NCBI GenBank assembly: GCA_025846845.1 | Contig: JAOYTL010000002.1 | Location: 372,001-436,000 of the forward strand | Origin: Alloboseaceae bacterium BT-24-1 | Lineage (GTDB): Bacteria; Pseudomonadota; Alphaproteobacteria; Rhizobiales; Beijerinckiaceae | DNA length: 64,000 bases | Reading direction: 5' to 3' | Shown: positions 41,153 to 49,186 of the stretch, one piece after another | Layout of the letters: each line of letters opens with the position of its first letter | How positions within the stretch are numbered: position 1 is the first letter of the stretch | Notes under the pieces: model-generated | What the model saw: only the letters and a program-made list of their open reading frames with translations | Database searches by the model: none | Told to the model about the DNA's origin: nothing | Position numbers and translations under genes: made by a program

Positions 41153-41218
41153 CGGTCTCAGCTTGGTTCTGGAGGAGAGAGCCGGGGCGCGCCCTGATGC
41201 GGCCCGGCCGGCCTGGTG

Positions 41219-41998
41219 TCAGAAGTTCGTCCGGAACGAGCCGCCGTCGATCAGGAGGTTCTGGCCGGTGATGTAGCCGGCATGGGTACTGGAAATGAAG
41301 GCGCAGAGCTTGCCGAACTCGTCGGGCGTGCCGAGGCGGCCGGCCGGGACCGCAGCGAGCCGCCGCTTCGTCGCTTCCTCGATGCTGATGCCCTGCATGT
41401 CGGCGACCTTGTTCGTCGCGGTCTTGATCCGGTCGGTGTCGAACACGCCGGGCAGGATGTTGTTGATGGTGACGTTGGCGTGGGCGATCTCGCGGGCCAC
41501 GCCGGCGAGGAAGGCGGTGAGGCCGGCGCGGGCCGCGGAGGAGACGTCGAGCCCGGTCAGCGGGGTCAGAACGCTCGCCGAGGTGATGTTGATGATACGG
41601 CCGAAGCGCCGCTCGATCATGCCGTCGACGACGCGCTGCACCAGTTCGAGCGGTGTCGCCATGTTCTGCGCCACGCCTTCGAGCAGTCCCTCGCGCGTCA
41701 CCTCGCGGAACGGCTTGGGTGGCGGGCCGCCATTGTTGTTGACGAGAATGTCGGGATTCGGCGCGGCGGCGAGCAGCGCGTCCTGACCTGCCTTGGTCGA
41801 GACGTCGGCGACGACGGCGATGACGGTGGCGCCGGTGCTGGCGCGAATCGCAGCTGCGGTCTCCTCCAGCGTCTTGGCGTCGCGGCCGTTGATGACGACG
41901 GTGCAGCCGGCTTCGGCGAGCGCCTGCGCGCAGCCCCGGCCCAGCCCCTTGCTCGAGGCGCAAACGATGGCCGTGCGGCCTGCGATACCCAGATCCAT
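41219..41998 (-). CDS. SDR-fold protein with degenerate catalytic residues
   Basis: A 259-residue protein of the SDR family, but the nucleotide motif reads ASSKGLG instead of TGxxxGxG, and the place of the YxxxK pair reads SSAAR (in GLDVSSAARAGLTAF). NNNGGPPPKPF replaces NNAG. It matches the FabG-like subgroup described as lacking a perfect tetrad. It ends with QNLLIDGGSFRTNF. Start at 41998 (MDLGIAGRTAIV) is preferred over extensions up to 42106. Either another residue does the chemistry, or the protein binds without catalysis. Confidence 0.85.
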   Translation of the reverse strand: MDLGIAGRTAIVCASSKGLGRGCAQALAEAGCTVVINGRDAKTLEETAAAIRASTGATVIAVVADVSTKAGQDALLAAAPNPDILVNNNGGPPPKPFREVTREGLLEGVAQNMATPLELVQRVVDGMIERRFGRIINITSASVLTPLTGLDVSSAARAGLTAFLAGVAREIAHANVTINNILPGVFDTDRIKTATNKVADMQGISIEEATKRRLAAVPAGRLGTPDEFGKLCAFISSTHAGYITGQNLLIDGGSFRTNF

Positions 41999-42123
41999 CT
42001 TTTGTCTCCCGGAAGGTTCCGTTTCTGTGAGGGGAGGCAAAGCACGGTTTTGGCGCCGCGTCATCAAAGCGTAGTGCAAATCAGACACACGCCGCAGGCA
42101 TCGCAATAGATAGGCCAGCGAGC

Positions 42124-42954
42124 ATGAGCGACGACAGCGACGCCAAGCAGGTTCGCAGCATCTTCATCTCCGACCTTCATCTCGGCACGCGTGGGGCGCA
42201 AGCGGACCTCGTGCTGGAGTTCCTTCGCGCCTATGACGCGCCGAAAATCTACCTGGTCGGCGACATCATCGACGGCTGGCGGCTGAAGAGCGGCTGGTAT
42301 TTTCCGCAGTCGCACAACGACGTGGTCCAGAAGCTGCTGCGCAAGGTGCGCAAGGGCTCGACGCTGATCTACGTCACCGGCAACCATGACGACTTCCTGC
42401 GCGACTATACCGGCCTGCAGTTCGGCGGCATCACGCTGGTCGACGACATCGTCCACGAGACCGCCGACGGCAAGCGCATGCTGGTGATCCATGGCGACCT
42501 GTTCGACCTCGTGGTGCGCAACGCCAAATGGCTCGCCTTGCTCGGCGACTGGGCCTACACGGTCGCGCTCGTGCTCAATCACGGCATCAACCGGGTGCGC
42601 CGGACTTTACGCCTGCCGCACTGGTCGCTCTCGGCCTGGGCCAAGCACAAGGTCAAGAACGCGGTCAACTACATCGGCGAATTCGAGCAATGCCTCGCCG
42701 ACGAGGCGCGTCGGCACAAGGCCGACGGCGTGATCTGCGGCCATATCCACCATGCCGCCCAGCGCGATATCGACGGGCTGACCTACATCAACACAGGCGA
42801 CTGGGTCGAAAGTTGCACGGCGGTGGTCGAGCATGAGGATGGCCGCTTCGAGATCGTGCGCTGGCCGCAGCACCGGTTCAAGGGCGAGAAGCCGGCGCTG
42901 CCGGCGTCCACGACGCGCCCGACCCCTGTGCCGAGCCTCGTCGAGGCCGCGTGA
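42124..42954 (+). CDS. Metallophosphoesterase, UDP-2,3-diacylglucosamine diphosphatase-like
   Basis: A 276-residue calcineurin-like phosphoesterase of the LpxH-like group (COG2908). Metal-ligand motifs appear in order: SDLHLGTRG (about 16), GDIIDGW (about 46), GNHDD (about 85), HGDLFD (about 123), GHIHHA (about 207). LpxH cuts UDP-diacylglucosamine in lipid A synthesis. Most alphaproteobacteria use LpxI for that step, so this one may act on a related lipid nucleotide. It is followed by a glycosyltransferase overlapping by one base. Confidence 0.88.
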   Translation: MSDDSDAKQVRSIFISDLHLGTRGAQADLVLEFLRAYDAPKIYLVGDIIDGWRLKSGWYFPQSHNDVVQKLLRKVRKGSTLIYVTGNHDDFLRDYTGLQFGGITLVDDIVHETADGKRMLVIHGDLFDLVVRNAKWLALLGDWAYTVALVLNHGINRVRRTLRLPHWSLSAWAKHKVKNAVNYIGEFEQCLADEARRHKADGVICGHIHHAAQRDIDGLTYINTGDWVESCTAVVEHEDGRFEIVRWPQHRFKGEKPALPASTTRPTPVPSLVEAA

Positions 42955-44051
42955 TGCGCGTCCTGATCGCGACGGACGCCTGGCGCCCGCAGATCAACGG
43001 CGTGGTGCGTTCGCTGGAGCGGATGGTCGAGGCGGCGCCGGAGTTCGGCGTCACCCCGCATATGCTGACGCCGGAAGGCTTCTGGCAGGTCGGTCTGCCG
43101 TCCTATCCCGATATCCGCATCGCCTTGGCGACACGCCGGCACGTTGCCCGGCGCATCGCCGAGTTCGCCCCGGACCATATCCATATCGCGACCGAAGGCC
43201 CGATCGGCTGGCTGACGCGCGCTGTCTGCCTCGCCCAGAAGCGGACCTTCACCACGAGCTACCACACGCGCTTTCCGCAATATGTCGCGGCGCGCTGGCC
43301 GATCCCCGAAAGCTGGAGCTACCGTTTCCTGCGGCGCTTCCACGGGCCGGCAGCCGGGGTGATGGTCTCGACGGCGACCGTCGAGGCGGAGCTGCGTGCC
43401 AATGGTTTCGAGCACATCCTGCGCTGGGGGCGGGGCGTCGATCTCTCCCTGTTCCACCCGCGCCCGGAGAGCGTGCTCGACCTGCCGCGGCCAATCTTCC
43501 TCAGCGTCGGGCGGGTCGCGGTCGAGAAGAACCTCGAGGCCTTCCTGTCGCTGCGCCTGCCCGGGAGCAAGGTCGTGGTCGGCGACGGGCCGGCGCGCGC
43601 CGACCTCAAGCGCGCCTTCCCGGAGGCGCATTTCCTGGGTGCGCGCGAGGGCGAGGACCTTGCGGCGATCTATGCGTCCTCCGACGTCTTCGTCTTCCCG
43701 AGCCTGACCGACACCTTCGGCATCGTGCTGCTGGAGGCGGCTGCGAGCGGGCTGCCCGTCGCGGCCTTCCCGGTGCAGGGGCCGAGCGATGTCTTCGCCG
43801 GCAGCCAGGCCGCGGTGCTCGACGAGGATCTGCGCAGTGCCGCGCTTGCGGCGCTGCGCCTGCCGCGCGAGGCCGGGCTTGAACTCGCCGCCCATCATAG
43901 CTGGCACAGCAGCGCCGAGCAGTTCTACGGCCATATGCGCCGGGCGATGCAGGCGGCAGTGTCCGGAAAGACGGCGCGCACCGAGTTGGGAGCGGCGTCG
44001 GCTACCCTCTCCGCGCGGCTCGAGCTGAGCGAGCAAAAAGAATTCGCGTAA
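42954..44051 (+). CDS. Glycosyltransferase, GT4 type
   Basis: A 365-residue GT-B glycosyltransferase. The N-terminal half opens with MRVLIATDAWRPQINGVVRSL (nucleotide-binding loop with the NGV motif), and the C-terminal half has SVGRVAVEKNLEAFL and the donor site DTFGIVLLEAAASGLPVAAF (E-x7-E region near 255-265). GT4 members with this opening make glycolipids such as monoglucosyl or sulfoquinovosyl diacylglycerol, or mannosylated lipids. The ATG at 42954 overlaps the stop of the phosphoesterase (TGATG). Together the pair points to membrane lipid glycosylation. Confidence 0.88.
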   Translation: MRVLIATDAWRPQINGVVRSLERMVEAAPEFGVTPHMLTPEGFWQVGLPSYPDIRIALATRRHVARRIAEFAPDHIHIATEGPIGWLTRAVCLAQKRTFTTSYHTRFPQYVAARWPIPESWSYRFLRRFHGPAAGVMVSTATVEAELRANGFEHILRWGRGVDLSLFHPRPESVLDLPRPIFLSVGRVAVEKNLEAFLSLRLPGSKVVVGDGPARADLKRAFPEAHFLGAREGEDLAAIYASSDVFVFPSLTDTFGIVLLEAAASGLPVAAFPVQGPSDVFAGSQAAVLDEDLRSAALAALRLPREAGLELAAHHSWHSSAEQFYGHMRRAMQAAVSGKTARTELGAASATLSARLELSEQKEFA

Positions 44052-44071
44052 ATCGACTCAGGGGGGCGGCG

Positions 44072-45859
44072 TCACAGCCTGCGTGAGCGGGCGTGACGCG
44101 GAAGGGCGGGCTGCGGCGCGCTTGCCGGCTTGAGTTCGCTGCGGAAGTCGTCACGACGTTGATGCACCGAGGCGATGACGAGGCCCATCGGCACGCCGAG
44201 GCCGACCAGCGCCGCTTCCGACAATTGCAGGCTGGCCTCGATCGTCTCCGGCACGGCGTCGTTGACGCCGAGTTCGTAGAGATGCCTTGCGTGCTTGGCG
44301 TCGCGGGCGCGGGCGACGATGACGAGATCCGGCCGCATGCTGCGCGCAGCTGTGACGATGTCGTCGACGGCGCGGGTATTGTCGATCGTGACGATCAGGG
44401 CGGTCGCTTCCTCGACGCCGCAGAGCCGCAGGAAATCCGGCTTGGTGGCGTTGCCATAGAAGGCCGGCCGGCCGGCACGGCGCTGCGTCGCGATCAGTGC
44501 GGCGTCGGCGTCGATGGTGATGTAGGGGACCTTATGTTGTTCGAGCATCTCGCCGACCAGACGGCCGACGCGGCCGAGGCCGACGACGATGGCGCGCGGG
44601 GCGCGGTCGTCCGGCGGCAGGATGCTCGCTTCGTCCGGAAGCTTGATCGCCGGCGCGAGACGGGCCGAGAGCGTCCGTGCCAGGCGGGCGGCGAGCGGCA
44701 GGAAGATCATGGTCAGCGAGACGCCGGCGAGCACGAGCGCCGCTGCATTCTCGTCGACCAGCTTGGCGGCGACGGAAGCGGTCAGCAGCACGAAGGCGAA
44801 CTCGCCGCCCGGGCCGATCATGATCGCGGTTTCGAGCGCGGTCGACCGCGATAACCTGAAGTAGCGGGCGAGCAGGAAGGTGATCGCCACCTTGGCGAGG
44901 AAGAGCCCGGCGGCGATGCTCAGGATCGCGATCGGCTGAGCCGCTAGTGCGGCCGGGTTCACGCTCATGCCGACGGTCAGGAAGAAGACGCCGATCAGCA
45001 GCGACTTGAACGGCTCGATCGTCACCTCGATGGCGCGGCGATACTCCGTCTCGGCCAGCAGCAAACCGGCGATGAAGGCGCCCAGCCCCATGGAAAGGCC
45101 GGCTCCGGCCGCGATCAGTCCCGTGCCGAGCGCGACCAGGAGGGTCGCCGCCATGAAGCTCTCGGATGAATCGGTCGAGGCGACCAGACGAAAGAGCGGG
45201 CGCATGGCGAGGCGGCCGATGACGACGATGGCGGCGACCGCCGCGACCGCCTGCAGCAGCGCCTGGGTCAGGCCGGCGATCAGCGAGCCGCCGTTCTGCG
45301 CGCCGAGCACGCTGACCAGGAACAGCAGCGGAATCACCGCGAGGTCCTGGCAGAGCAGGACGGCGAAGCTGGCGCGCCCGGCCGAGGAGGTGATGCGGCG
45401 ATGCGCCGAGAGCAGCTCGACCACCATCGCGGTCGAAGACAGAGCGAGCGCCGTGCCGATCAGCAGGGCTGCGGCCGCCGGCTGCCCGAAGGCATAGGCG
45501 ATGGCGCTGATCACGGTGGCCGAGAACGCGACCTGGCCGAGGCCGAGCCCGAAGACCAGCCGGCGCATGGTCATCAGGCGCTCATAGGAGAGCTCGAGCC
45601 CGATGACGAAGAGCAGGAAGGCGACGCCGAGCTCGGCCGGGCCGGCGAGCGCCTCCGCATTCGAGACGGTGATCGCACCGAGGAAGGGAATCTTGGCGAC
45701 GAGGCCACCAAGGCCATAGGGGCCGAGCAGAGCGCCGCAGGCCATGAACGCGACGACCGAATTGACCCGGAAACGCTTGGCGAAGGGCACGATCACGCCG
45801 GCCGTGGCGAGCACGACCACGGCGTCGCGATAGGCGGAAGGATCGATCGTCCCGGCCAC
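44072..45859 (-). CDS. CPA2-family cation/proton antiporter with TrkA-N domain (Kef/YbaL-like)
   Basis: A 595-residue protein: about 12-13 membrane helices (residues 1-400) of the Na/H exchanger type, with FLLFVIGLELSYERL and LGAFIAGLLLAETEYRRAI, then a cytosolic RCK/TrkA-N domain (AIVVGLGRVGRLVGEMLEQHKVPYITIDADA, about 415-530). This is the layout of KefB/KefC and YbaL, which export potassium in response to electrophiles. No glutathione site could be checked. It is convergent with the glycosyltransferase gene and divergent from moxR over 182 bases. Confidence 0.9.
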   Translation of the reverse strand: MAGTIDPSAYRDAVVVLATAGVIVPFAKRFRVNSVVAFMACGALLGPYGLGGLVAKIPFLGAITVSNAEALAGPAELGVAFLLFVIGLELSYERLMTMRRLVFGLGLGQVAFSATVISAIAYAFGQPAAAALLIGTALALSSTAMVVELLSAHRRITSSAGRASFAVLLCQDLAVIPLLFLVSVLGAQNGGSLIAGLTQALLQAVAAVAAIVVIGRLAMRPLFRLVASTDSSESFMAATLLVALGTGLIAAGAGLSMGLGAFIAGLLLAETEYRRAIEVTIEPFKSLLIGVFFLTVGMSVNPAALAAQPIAILSIAAGLFLAKVAITFLLARYFRLSRSTALETAIMIGPGGEFAFVLLTASVAAKLVDENAAALVLAGVSLTMIFLPLAARLARTLSARLAPAIKLPDEASILPPDDRAPRAIVVGLGRVGRLVGEMLEQHKVPYITIDADAALIATQRRAGRPAFYGNATKPDFLRLCGVEEATALIVTIDNTRAVDDIVTAARSMRPDLVIVARARDAKHARHLYELGVNDAVPETIEASLQLSEAALVGLGVPMGLVIASVHQRRDDFRSELKPASAPQPALPRHARSRRL

Positions 45860-46041
45860 GTCACCCTCGAAGAATCAAGCGAAGCTGCTGATCTCGAAGC
45901 TTTGCTTGGTAAAGCCTTGCGACACAAACCAAATCACGCCACGGGCTGACGAAAACTTGCTCCGCCGCCGACTGACCTCTAAGCACATTGCCATTCGCGG
46001 CAGCAGTGCGGCCGCGCGCCAGCCACGCCAAGGGCCTCCGC

Positions 46042-46887
46042 ATGCGCTTTACCGGCACCGCTTCCTACGTCGCCACCGAGGACCTGACCGTCGCGGTCAA
46101 TGCCGCGATCCGGCTGGAGCGGCCGCTCCTGGTCAAGGGCGAGCCCGGCACCGGCAAGACCGTGCTGGCCGAGGAGATCGCCGCCGCGCTCGGAGCGCCG
46201 CTGCTGACCTGGCACGTCAAATCGACCACCAAGGCGCAGCAGGGGCTCTACGAATACGATGCGGTCAGCCGCCTGCGCGACAGCCAACTCGGCGATGCCC
46301 GCGTCTCCGACATCGCCAACTACATCAAGCGCGGCAAGCTCTGGGAGTCCTTCGTCTCGCCGGTGCGCCCGGTGCTGCTGATCGACGAGATCGACAAGGC
46401 CGATATCGAGTTCCCGAACGATCTGCTGCTCGAGCTCGACCGCATGGAATTCCATGTCTACGAGACCGGCGAAACGATCAGGGCTTTGCGGCGCCCGGTG
46501 ATGATCATCACTTCGAACAACGAGAAGGAATTGCCCGACGCCTTCCTGCGCCGCTGCTTCTTCCACTACATCCGTTTCCCCGATGCCGAGACGATGCAGA
46601 GAATCGTCGAGGTGCATTTCCCCGGCATCAAGAAGCGATTGATGGAGGAGGCGCTGCGCCTGTTCTTCGAGGTGCGCGAGGTGCCCGGCATCAAGAAGAA
46701 GCCCTCGACCTCGGAGCTGCTCGACTGGCTGAAGCTTCTCGTCGCCGACGATATCGGCCCCGAGGTGCTGCGCGAGCGCGATCCGCGCAAGCTGATCCCG
46801 CCGCTGCACGGCGCGCTGCTCAAGAACGAGCAGGATGTCTCGCTGTTCGAGAAGCTCGCCTTCATGGTGCGGCGGGAGAGCCGCTGA
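46042..46887 (+). CDS. MoxR-family AAA+ ATPase
   Basis: A 281-residue AAA+ ATPase. Walker A GEPGTGKTVLAEEIA near residue 34, Walker B LLIDEIDKAD near 115, sensor 1 ITSNNEKELPDAFLRRC near 155. MoxR proteins act as chaperones that insert metal cofactors or remodel partners together with a VWA-domain protein, usually encoded next to them; here no VWA gene follows. The start at 46042 is based on family length (MRFTGTASYVATEDLTVAV); an in-frame ATG at 45988 is less likely. Its 3' end overlaps the convergent lipoprotein gene by 26 bases. Confidence 0.9.
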   Translation: MRFTGTASYVATEDLTVAVNAAIRLERPLLVKGEPGTGKTVLAEEIAAALGAPLLTWHVKSTTKAQQGLYEYDAVSRLRDSQLGDARVSDIANYIKRGKLWESFVSPVRPVLLIDEIDKADIEFPNDLLLELDRMEFHVYETGETIRALRRPVMIITSNNEKELPDAFLRRCFFHYIRFPDAETMQRIVEVHFPGIKKRLMEEALRLFFEVREVPGIKKKPSTSELLDWLKLLVADDIGPEVLRERDPRKLIPPLHGALLKNEQDVSLFEKLAFMVRRESR

Positions 46888-47491
46888 CCTTCGCCTGGAT
46901 CGCGTCGCAAGGCGGGATCGCAGTGGCGAGATCGGCCTTCGGGTCGATCTCGCGGACGGCTTCCTTCAGGTCGAAGTCGCTTAGCAGCAGGACGTAATCC
47001 TGCGTCTCCGATGTCCGGAGATAGCCGGTCATCGCGATCGGCTTGCCTGAGAGCTCGCCGAGACGGCAGGCCTTGTCGGTGCCGAGCGACAGGCTGCCGC
47101 GATTGCCGCTGTTCTGCGGCCCGGCGAACATCTCCTCGCGGAAGGCGCCGAGCCGCGCGGCGTCGGCCGAGCTCAGCCTGAACACGGTGAAGCGGCGTCC
47201 CGGCGAAGCCATGGCTGGCAGCTTCGCCAGCTCGACCGCGTCGCGCACCTCCTCCAGCACGACCTTGCGCTCATGCCGGCCGCCATCCTTCGGGAGAGCG
47301 ACGAGCGTCATGGTGACGCCGCCGGGAAGCGTGCGGATATCGGCCGGCAGGCTGATGCCGGCACGCAGCTGCGCGAGATCGGTCGTCTTCATGTCGATCT
47401 TCGACAGCTTTGGCAGCGAGGTCAGCGGGACGTGGCCGCAGCCGGCGAGCAGAGAGCAAATCAGCAGATTGGCAGGCAGGGCAGTGCGCAT
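46862..47491 (-). CDS. Predicted lipoprotein of unknown function
   Basis: A 209-residue protein starting with a lipoprotein signal: LLICSLLAGC with Cys at residue 18 as lipidation site. The mature part has LRAGISLPADIRTLPGGVTMTLVALP, a RRFTVFRLSSADAARLGAFREEM helix and the terminal DFDLKEAVREIDPKADLATAIPPCDA. It is divergent from the DUF2975 gene (79 bases, AT-rich) and overlaps moxR by 26 bases at the 3' end. A decayed copy of its last quarter lies at 48165-48332. No known family recognised. Confidence 0.8.
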   Translation of the reverse strand: MRTALPANLLICSLLAGCGHVPLTSLPKLSKIDMKTTDLAQLRAGISLPADIRTLPGGVTMTLVALPKDGGRHERKVVLEEVRDAVELAKLPAMASPGRRFTVFRLSSADAARLGAFREEMFAGPQNSGNRGSLSLGTDKACRLGELSGKPIAMTGYLRTSETQDYVLLLSDFDLKEAVREIDPKADLATAIPPCDAIQAKVSGSPAAP

Positions 47492-47570
47492 GGCGGCTCT
47501 CTATGAAATGGCTTTGACATTCAAAAATTCATCTCTTAGTTTAATTTTGTCAATCGCGGAGTGAAATGAA

Positions 47571-48137
47571 ATGGCAGCCATACCGAATTCTGCCCAAGGC
47601 CGATCCGCTATGGCGAGGCTGCGCCGCGTGAGCACGGTCGCGCGCCTCCTCTGCTTTGCGGCGGCGGCGCTGATGGCTGTCGGCGCGATCTGGCTCTGGC
47701 GCGATCCCGAGCACCTCGCCGCCTATGCCCGCAGCACGATCGGCGTCAGCGCGCCGATCGGTCCGCTCTCGGAGCGCGGCTACTGGGCCGCCCTCACGAT
47801 CGGCCTCGTACCTGCGGGCCTCTTCATTGCCGCGATGTTGCGGCTCTCAAGCCTGTTTGGCCGGTTCGGCCGCGGCCAGGTGCTGGAGGAGGAGAACGCG
47901 CAGCGACTGGTGCGGATCGGCTGGCTCCTGACGGCGATGGGCGTGGCGACGCCGCTGACACGTGCGGTGCAGAGCGTGGCGCTGACCTTCGACAACCCGT
48001 CAGGCCAGAAGCAGCTGGCGATCACGCTCGATCCGGGGACGTTCGGCGTGCTTGCGGCCGGAGCGGCGCTGGTCGCCTTCGGGCTCGTGCTGAAGGAGGC
48101 AGTCCGGCTCGCAGACGAGAATCAGAGCTTCGTCTAG
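47571..48137 (+). CDS. DUF2975-family membrane protein, first copy
   Basis: A 188-residue protein with four hydrophobic segments (about 24-45, 72-95, 115-140, 155-178) and the DUF2975 ending EAVRLADENQSFV. Related genes nearly always sit next to a small XRE regulator, as in this locus. The region 47510-47570 is AT-rich (TTAGTTTAATTTTG) and likely carries the promoter. Function of DUF2975 is unknown; it may be an integral membrane sensor or transporter partner. A paralogue lies at 48365. Confidence 0.85.
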   Translation: MAAIPNSAQGRSAMARLRRVSTVARLLCFAAAALMAVGAIWLWRDPEHLAAYARSTIGVSAPIGPLSERGYWAALTIGLVPAGLFIAAMLRLSSLFGRFGRGQVLEEENAQRLVRIGWLLTAMGVATPLTRAVQSVALTFDNPSGQKQLAITLDPGTFGVLAAGAALVAFGLVLKEAVRLADENQSFV

Positions 48138-48164
48138 GCGTTGGGCGATGCCGATGAGCTTCGC

Positions 48165-48332
48165 TTACGGCACGGCGTCGCAAGCTGGGATCGCGGTGGC
48201 GAGATCGATCTTCGGATCGACGGCGGGGATGGCTTCCTTGAGGTCGAAATCGCGCATCAGCGGGACATCGCCCTGCGTCTCCGACGTCCTGAGATGGCCG
48301 CTCATCGCGATCGGCTTGCCCAAGAGTTCGCC
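48165..48332 (-). pseudogene. Decayed duplicate of the C-terminus of the lipoprotein gene
   Basis: Reading the minus strand gives GELLGKPIAMSGHLRTSETQ and then DFDLKEAIPAVDPKIDLATAIPACDAVP before a TAA stop, against GELSGKPIAMTGYLRTSETQ and DFDLKEAVREIDPKADLATAIPPCDAIQ in the intact gene (46862-47491). The similar stretch reaches about 48345 (GACAAG), where five bases are missing and the frame shifts. No start codon or signal sequence remains. It lies between the two DUF2975 genes in the same orientation relative to DUF2975 as the intact copy, which points to a tandem duplication. Confidence 0.8.
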
Positions 48333-48364
48333 GTTCAACCTTGTCGACTTTGGAGTTTATTGCC

Positions 48365-48925
48365 ATGAGCGCCATTGCGGCCGACACCCCTCAGATGCGC
48401 CTTCGCCGCCGGATCGGCTGGCTCTGCCACCTCACACGCTGGGCGGCCCTGGCCTATGCCGCCTGGATTCTGGTCGTCGTCTTGCAGGTCTGGGGTGAGG
48501 AGGGCCGTGCCGCGCGTGACTATGGTGCGTGGCTGAGAGCGGACCTTGCCGGCATGCAGGGCTGGCAGCGCCTCGCCGGGCTGGGGCTCAGCCTCGCGAT
48601 CTGGTCGCTGACGGCGATCACCTGCTACAGCGTCTGGCGGCTGTTCACGGGTTATCTCGCAGGCAGCATCTTCACGCGCGAGGCGGCGCTCTGGCTGCGC
48701 CGGATCGCCCTGTTCGGTCTTTGCGCGCAAGGGGCCGATATCCTCGTGCGGCCGTTGTTGTCGATGGTCGTCTCCGCGCATCTTCCGGCCGGGCATCGCC
48801 TGGTCAGCATCGCCCTCAATCCGCAGGATCTGTTGATCCTGCTCTTTCTGCTCGGCTTTCTGGCGCTAGGGCACGTCTTCACGGCGGCCACAGAAATCGC
48901 CGACGAAAACGCCCAGTTCGTATAA
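48365..48925 (+). CDS. DUF2975-family membrane protein, second copy
   Basis: A 186-residue paralogue of the gene at 47571 with the same four-helix plan and the ending TEIADENAQFV. The two are clearly diverged outside the last helix, so the duplication is not recent. The start at 48365 has GGAG eleven bases upstream; an in-frame TTG at 48341 lies in pseudogene sequence. It is followed after nine bases by the XRE gene and forms with it the typical DUF2975-XRE pair. Confidence 0.85.
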   Translation: MSAIAADTPQMRLRRRIGWLCHLTRWAALAYAAWILVVVLQVWGEEGRAARDYGAWLRADLAGMQGWQRLAGLGLSLAIWSLTAITCYSVWRLFTGYLAGSIFTREAALWLRRIALFGLCAQGADILVRPLLSMVVSAHLPAGHRLVSIALNPQDLLILLFLLGFLALGHVFTAATEIADENAQFV

Positions 48926-48934
48926 GGCAGCGCG

Positions 48935-49180
48935 ATGCCGATCATCGTCGAACTCGATGTCATGCTGGCGCGCCGCAAGATGCGCTCGAAGGAACTCGCC
49001 CAGCGCATCGGGCTGACCGAACAGCAGGTCTCGCAGCTGAAGTCCGGCAAGGTCCGCGGCATGCGCTTCGACACGCTCACCCGGATCTGCGCCGTGCTCG
49101 ACTGCCAGCCGGGGGATTTACTGCGCCATGAGCCCGGCGCTGATGACCTTGCGCCTGGGCCTGATGTCGATGATGCGTAG
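48935..49180 (+). CDS. Small XRE-family regulator (YozG-like)
   Basis: An 81-residue Cro/C1-type regulator: VELDVMLARRKMRSKELAQRIGLTEQQVSQLKSGKVRGMRFDTLTRICAVLDCQPGDLLRHE. This is the short HTH group usually encoded beside DUF2975 membrane proteins. It likely controls its own operon, and the membrane partner may modulate it; this is inference from recurrent pairing. It has no ligand-binding domain. Confidence 0.9.
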   Translation: MPIIVELDVMLARRKMRSKELAQRIGLTEQQVSQLKSGKVRGMRFDTLTRICAVLDCQPGDLLRHEPGADDLAPGPDVDDA

Positions 49181-49186
49181 CGGCTG

